The position numbers were made by a program, and so were the translations under genes. 64,000 bases of DNA from an uncultured Persicobacter sp. (lineage in GTDB: Bacteria; Bacteroidota; Bacteroidia; Cytophagales; Cyclobacteriaceae), in contig CANMKE010000006.1 in the NCBI GenBank assembly GCA_947498325.1, positions 124,001 through 188,000 of the forward strand. Direction: 5' to 3'. The notes under the pieces were generated by a model. The model was not told where the DNA came from. It ran no database searches and saw only the letters and a list, made by a program, of their open reading frames with translations. How positions within the stretch are numbered: the first letter of the stretch is position 1; every line of letters starts with the position of its first letter. Shown one piece after another: positions 60,591 to 64,000 of this stretch.

Positions 60591-60612
60591 GGCTCAAAAA
60601 AGTATGGGCATG

Positions 60613-60640
60613 AAAAAAGCCCAAAAAATTGGGCTTTTTA
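60613..60640. terminator. Bidirectional terminator of the cold-shock gene
   Basis: AAAAAAGCCCAA, AAAA, TTGGGCTTTTTA. U tract on both strands; for the minus-strand csp gene it is the terminator. Confidence 0.8.
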
Positions 60641-60667
60641 ATAATTCTGGTAATGAATATATTAGTA

Positions 60668-60859
60668 TTAAACTAGTTTAACATTAATCGCATTCAATCC
60701 TTTTCTTCCTTCAGTTAGTTCGTATTCTACGAAATCACCTTCTTTTACTTCCTCTGTACAACCAGTAACGTGTACAAAGTACTCTTGTTTTGTGTCTTCA
60801 TCGATGATGAAGCCGAAGCCTTTCTCATCATTGAAGAACTTTACAGTTCCTTTTTTCAT
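60668..60859 (-). CDS. Cold-shock domain protein
   Basis: 63 aa. Cold-shock fold with RNP1 KGFGFI and RNP2-like YFVHVTG (usual FVHFS), start MKKGTVKFFNDEKGF. It binds single-stranded RNA/DNA and eases cold-induced structures. The Bacteroidota promoter at 60879-60909 gives a leader of only about 13 nt, unlike the long leaders of E. coli cspA. Confidence 0.94.
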   Translation of the reverse strand: MKKGTVKFFNDEKGFGFIIDEDTKQEYFVHVTGCTEEVKEGDFVEYELTEGRKGLNAINVKLV

Positions 60860-60878
60860 TATTCAAATATTATTGAGT

Positions 60879-60909
60879 CAAAAGTAAGGCTATTTTTTAG
60901 GATCTCAAA
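60879..60909 (-). promoter_or_regulatory. Promoter of the cold-shock gene
   Basis: On the minus strand TACTTTTG (plus CAAAAGTA, 60879-60886) and TTTG (plus CAAA, 60906-60909) separated by 19 bp match the -7/-33 consensus. Confidence 0.72.
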
Positions 60910-61108
60910 CATTTCGTCGATAATTATTGATTTTTTTTCAAATTTATTAAAAATCACGCTTCCGCTGAGGGCTTTTAAATCCTGAATTATGCTAAAATGG
61001 GCTATTAGAGGCGTTCAGGACGCTATTTTGGCGTATTCTAACCGTAACTGCCCATTTGTAATAAATGTTGGGCTTTCGTAGCGATTAAATTCCAAATCGG
61101 GATGGGGC

Positions 61109-61136
61109 AAAAAAAAGACACCTCATTGGGTGTCTG
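61109..61136 (-). terminator. Rho-independent terminator
   Basis: AGACACC, loop TCATTG, GGTGTCT; A8 on the left gives a minus-strand U8. It ends the gene at 61142. Confidence 0.85.
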
Positions 61137-61141
61137 AAATA

Positions 61142-61648
61142 TTATACTGGTTGAAGTGTTTCAACCATCACCTCAATGGGTGGGCGCTTTTTATCTTTGT
61201 TCCTTTCAATGTTGGTATATTCAAGGTGATTGAGTTTTGGTGCCTCAGCTTCGAGGTCTCCGCCTTTGGTTTGTACCTCCTGCAGGTATTTGGCCATTTC
61301 ATTCATTGCATGAATAACCTGGTCTGAATTGGTTTTGGTAATTACGATCTTTTCAGGAGAATTCTCGAAATACATATCAATCACTTCCTGCGAAAGTTCA
61401 TTCTTTTGTGCCGTATTCAAAAATGCCTCTTTAAAGACTTCCTCAAAATTTCGGAAGATGGGCATCGTGGCCTTTGGGTAGTAGAGGGTGTAGAGTGTTA
61501 ACGCATTGGTAATAATAAGACCCTTTTGACGGCCGAACGAAACCTGGTTCACATACCAATTATAAATATGTGGTTCTGGCTTCTCCTTGGCAATAGGATA
61601 AAGTTTTGTGATTTTCTCATTGACGATTTGTGTACAACTAAATATCAT
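61142..61648 (-). CDS. DUF6933-like protein, unknown function
   Basis: 168 aa, cytoplasmic. The start MIFSCTQIVNEKI, NWYVNQVSFGRQKGLIITNALTLYTLYYP and later AFLNTAQKNELSQE resemble the DUF6933 group, where a strand-helix domain of about 150 residues is conserved in Bacteroidota and Firmicutes. The assignment is from pattern memory and is moderate. No neighbours of related function. Confidence 0.6.
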   Translation of the reverse strand: MIFSCTQIVNEKITKLYPIAKEKPEPHIYNWYVNQVSFGRQKGLIITNALTLYTLYYPKATMPIFRNFEEVFKEAFLNTAQKNELSQEVIDMYFENSPEKIVITKTNSDQVIHAMNEMAKYLQEVQTKGGDLEAEAPKLNHLEYTNIERNKDKKRPPIEVMVETLQPV

Positions 61649-61875
61649 AGGTGAAAGGGGGTTAGTCTGCTCGAATCAGGAGACTCGAATAAAAGTATTT
61701 ATCAGCCATCGTAGGGCATGGACATAGTATCTTATACGCAAAAAATATTATTCTGCATGAAATTTTTGTAAAGAAGTCGGTAAAAAACTTGTTTTGCTTT
61801 AAAATGTTATATTTATTTTGGTATTGTTGAATTTTTTTTAGTCCCAATACTATCGATTTTCACCGCAGGAGCGCC

Positions 61876-61908
61876 AAAAAAAAGCCAATGCAATTCTGCA
61901 CTGGCTTT
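61876..61908 (-). terminator. Rho-independent terminator of the lipoprotein gene
   Basis: AAAGCCA-A-TGCA / TGCA-C-TGGCTTT, loop ATTC; A8 on the left gives a U tract on the minus strand. Confidence 0.82.
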
Positions 61909-61935
61909 CTCAAAAAAATTTTTTTATTTCAGCAA

Positions 61936-62748
61936 TTAACCTTGTAGCCACTGCCCTGGTGTAATCGGAATCCAGGTAGTGCCGATGCTCTGTCCGCCTG
62001 ACTGAAAATAAGGCTTGATCTCCAGTCTGATATTATGTGGGTTTTTATCTGTAAGCGCCTTAATAATTCTTGTAAGGCCGCTGTTCCCCTTGAATGTTTC
62101 TCCCAAGTGGTATAAATCAGCCACTTTTATCGCAACAGGCAATACCTTCTTCTGGTCGGGCTGAATCTCGAAACCCTCTTCCTGCTGGCCAAAGTTATAG
62201 GTGAAAGCGTGTGAGGCCTGATCTGCCACAACATTCTGAAAAGCATTGGCACGCAAGGCACTGATATGTCGAGCGCCCACCGCAATTTCTATGTCAGCAG
62301 GTTGCCAATCGCCATTTCCGTCTTTTACCGACAGGCGAACATCCAGGCGGCTCATGGCTGCCTCGCGGTTGGTTGTATTGTGCGCAACCACATTGGCGAT
62401 GAAGACAAGCGGTAACTGTGTTTTGGTGTTCTTCATGCCATTATGAAAGCCATCGCCACTGATCCAGCTGCTGATTCCACCAATGAGCTTATCAATGCCC
62501 TGCTCGCCGAAGGTAACGGCCGCCTCTTTAAATACCTCATTGTAATTGTTGGATTGCACGGCGTCTTTCATGGTGTGAAAGCTGATTGCCCCAATGGTAG
62601 CATCTCCAATGGCTGGAATTTGCTCCTCCTGGTCACCCCAAGAGTAATGAAGATTGAACATGTTGAGTGCGTCCATAATTTGGTCGCAACTTTGCAGGCT
62701 GACGCCTACACAAACCAATAGCGCAAGGAGCGTGAATTTTAGTTTCAT
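61936..62748 (-). CDS. Lipoprotein of unknown function
   Basis: 270 aa. Signal with lipobox LQSC (Cys 20). The mature part mixes beta strands and helices, with SGDGFHNGMKNTKTQLPLVFIANVVAHN and GWPAD-type segments; the C-terminus ends in TTWIPITPGQWLQG. No known domain recognised. It is alone, facing the DEAD-box gene on the opposite strand. Confidence 0.72.
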   Translation of the reverse strand: MKLKFTLLALLVCVGVSLQSCDQIMDALNMFNLHYSWGDQEEQIPAIGDATIGAISFHTMKDAVQSNNYNEVFKEAAVTFGEQGIDKLIGGISSWISGDGFHNGMKNTKTQLPLVFIANVVAHNTTNREAAMSRLDVRLSVKDGNGDWQPADIEIAVGARHISALRANAFQNVVADQASHAFTYNFGQQEEGFEIQPDQKKVLPVAIKVADLYHLGETFKGNSGLTRIIKALTDKNPHNIRLEIKPYFQSGGQSIGTTWIPITPGQWLQG

Positions 62749-63056
62749 AAGTCAGTTAATTATTGATAAATCCCCCAGTGGCAAACCATTCTGGCGCAAT
62801 CCACTGCGGAAAGGAGATATATGTTCTTCAAAATTAATGGAGCGTGATTATTCGACGGCATGAACCCGACGGCTTTAATGAAAATTGATGCTATTGGAAG
62901 GGAATTTGAAACAGCTTCAGTAGGGCGGAGAAGAAGGTAAGGCGGCTGATCAGTGATCTTTCGGGTAGCTTCCTGAGCTAAAAATGAATACTCCGAATAT
63001 TATTTCGTATCTTTGGGGCTGATTGCGCAAAACGGCGCATTTAGTAAACGATATAT
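62749..63056 (+). promoter_or_regulatory. Divergent region before the DEAD-box gene with -7 box
   Basis: 308 bp. TATCTTTG at 63008-63015 fits TAnnTTTG and lies 41 bp before the helicase ATG at 63057. A -33 TTTG is missing at the usual distance. No other feature is seen. Confidence 0.5.
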
Positions 63057-64000
63057 ATGTCATTTGAAAATTTAGGATTATCGTCTTCATTATTGAAGGC
63101 GATCGAAGAGCAAGGCTACGACAAGCCATCCCCAATACAGGAACAAGTGATTCCTGTAGTGTTACAAGGGAAGGATGTGTTGGCTTCTGCTCAAACAGGA
63201 ACAGGAAAAACAGCCGGCTTTACGTTGCCTATCTTAGAGCAATTCACAGAAAATCCTCATCATAATCTCAAGAAGAGAAACATCCGTGCGTTGATTCTAA
63301 CGCCTACCCGTGAGCTTGCAGCTCAAATTCAGGAAAACGTCATCAATTATTCTAAGCATGTAGATGTCCGTTCAACGGTGATCTTTGGTGGTGTTAAACA
63401 GGCCGCTCAGGTTCGTGCATTGCAGAAAGGCGTTGATATTTTGGTGGCCACGCCCGGTCGCTTGCTTGACCTGCACAATCAGGGAGAAGTGAAGCTGAAC
63501 AAAATTGAAGTTTTGGTTTTGGATGAAGCCGACCGTATGCTTGATATGGGCTTCCATCGCGATATTCAGCGCATCATGAACTTGATTCCATCAAGTCGTC
63601 AGACATTGCTGTTCTCCGCGACATTCTCTACAGAAATCCGTCGCCTGGCCTCTAAATTCCTTACCGACCCCGTAACGGTAGAAGTTGCGGCAACCAACAC
63701 CACCGCCGAACGTGTGAATCAGTCTTTCTATAAGGTGGATAAAACGTCGAAGGCGATGGCCGTTATTCATTTGTTGGAAAAATGGGACGAGGAGCAAGTT
63801 CTTATTTTCTGTCGTACCAAGCATGGCGCAAGTCGCCTGAGTAAACGACTTGAGAAGAAAGGGATTTCTTCCGCAGCCATCCACGGCGATAAAAGTCAGC
63901 AACAGCGTATTCGTGCGCTTGAAGGCTTTAAAAAAGGCGCCATCCGTGTTTTGGTAGCCACTGATATTGCTGCGCGTGGTTTGGATATCCCCTTGTTGCC
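63057..64000 (+). CDS. DEAD-box RNA helicase (3' end cut by window edge)
   Basis: Open from ATG 63057 to the window end (314 codons). Motifs: Q-motif region (KAIEEQGYDKPSPIQ), AQTGTGKT, PTRELA, TPGR, DEAD, SAT, and TDIAARGLDI at the far end. The order and spacing match RhlE/DeaD-type helicases that unwind RNA duplexes in ribosome assembly or decay. Subtype cannot be fixed without the C-terminus. Confidence 0.95.
   Translation, partial: MSFENLGLSSSLLKAIEEQGYDKPSPIQEQVIPVVLQGKDVLASAQTGTGKTAGFTLPILEQFTENPHHNLKKRNIRALILTPTRELAAQIQENVINYSKHVDVRSTVIFGGVKQAAQVRALQKGVDILVATPGRLLDLHNQGEVKLNKIEVLVLDEADRMLDMGFHRDIQRIMNLIPSSRQTLLFSATFSTEIRRLASKFLTDPVTVEVAATNTTAERVNQSFYKVDKTSKAMAVIHLLEKWDEEQVLIFCRTKHGASRLSKRLEKKGISSAAIHGDKSQQQRIRALEGFKKGAIRVLVATDIAARGLDIPLL

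Noticed and set aside
60860-61108. Long cold-shock leader like E. coli cspA
   Set aside because: The best promoter places the start site about 13 bp before the ATG, so a long structured leader is unlikely.

Overview
The window is 64 kb of a chromosome from a member of the Bacteroidota, most likely a Cytophagales-type marine or environmental bacterium. The evidence is the repeated TAnnTTTG promoter -7 boxes, a TonB-dependent receptor with an N-terminal carboxypeptidase-like regulatory domain, GIN-domain and other lipoproteins, two PepO-type M13 metallopeptidase lipoproteins, the DUF2027-Smr protein, and the overall protein style. The genus cannot be fixed from sequence alone. I see no tRNA, rRNA, CRISPR array, phage or transposase. 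The one firm RNA gene is rnpB (57.1-57.5 kb).

Layout. 0-9 kb: recQ (cut by the left edge), an NhaC antiporter, dapD, two exported or membrane proteins of unknown function, a KirBac-type potassium channel and a Sua5-type tRNA threonylcarbamoyladenosine synthase. 9-17.5 kb: pgk, a pair of paralogous Cys-patterned lipoproteins, a pair of exported His/Met/Asp-rich proteins, a TonB-dependent receptor with a GIN lipoprotein, a small exported basic protein and a ureide-permease-like transporter. 18-24.4 kb: a small membrane protein with a probably frameshifted GNAT enzyme, then an EmrA/EmrB/TolC efflux operon flanked by two paralogous MarR regulators. The control region between the efflux operon and one marR carries a duplicated palindromic operator. 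24.4-31.5 kb: aromatic amino acid catabolism (phhA divergent from scoA-scoB-hmgA-hppD-fahA and a flavin reductase-like gene), taking phenylalanine through tyrosine and homogentisate to fumarate and acetoacetyl-CoA; no maiA or transaminase is present here. 32-42.3 kb: two tandem exported PepC-like cysteine peptidases, folA, two M13 peptidases, a peroxiredoxin and small proteins.

42.4-51.3 kb is the most unusual part: five consecutive, same-strand, homologous membrane histidine kinases (548-570 aa each) with no response regulator among them, next to a divergent SulP transporter. They fall into two subfamilies that differ at polar residues in the predicted membrane sensor. 53-64 kb: marC, a coiled-coil protein, ywbE, maf, a DUF2027-Smr protein, rnpB, a sigma-54-type response regulator lacking a DNA-binding domain and with an altered GAFTGA loop, an orphan glycine-betaine-type binding lipoprotein, a DUF1456 protein, a cold-shock protein, a DUF6933-like protein, a lipoprotein and a DEAD-box helicase cut by the right edge.

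Between genes there are many Rho-independent terminators, an imperfect intergenic repeat present at 10.85 kb and 58.71 kb whose hairpin arms change together, a perfect 18-bp palindrome at 16.24 kb, and a strong minus-strand terminator at 17.63 kb with no gene in front of it (possible small RNA).
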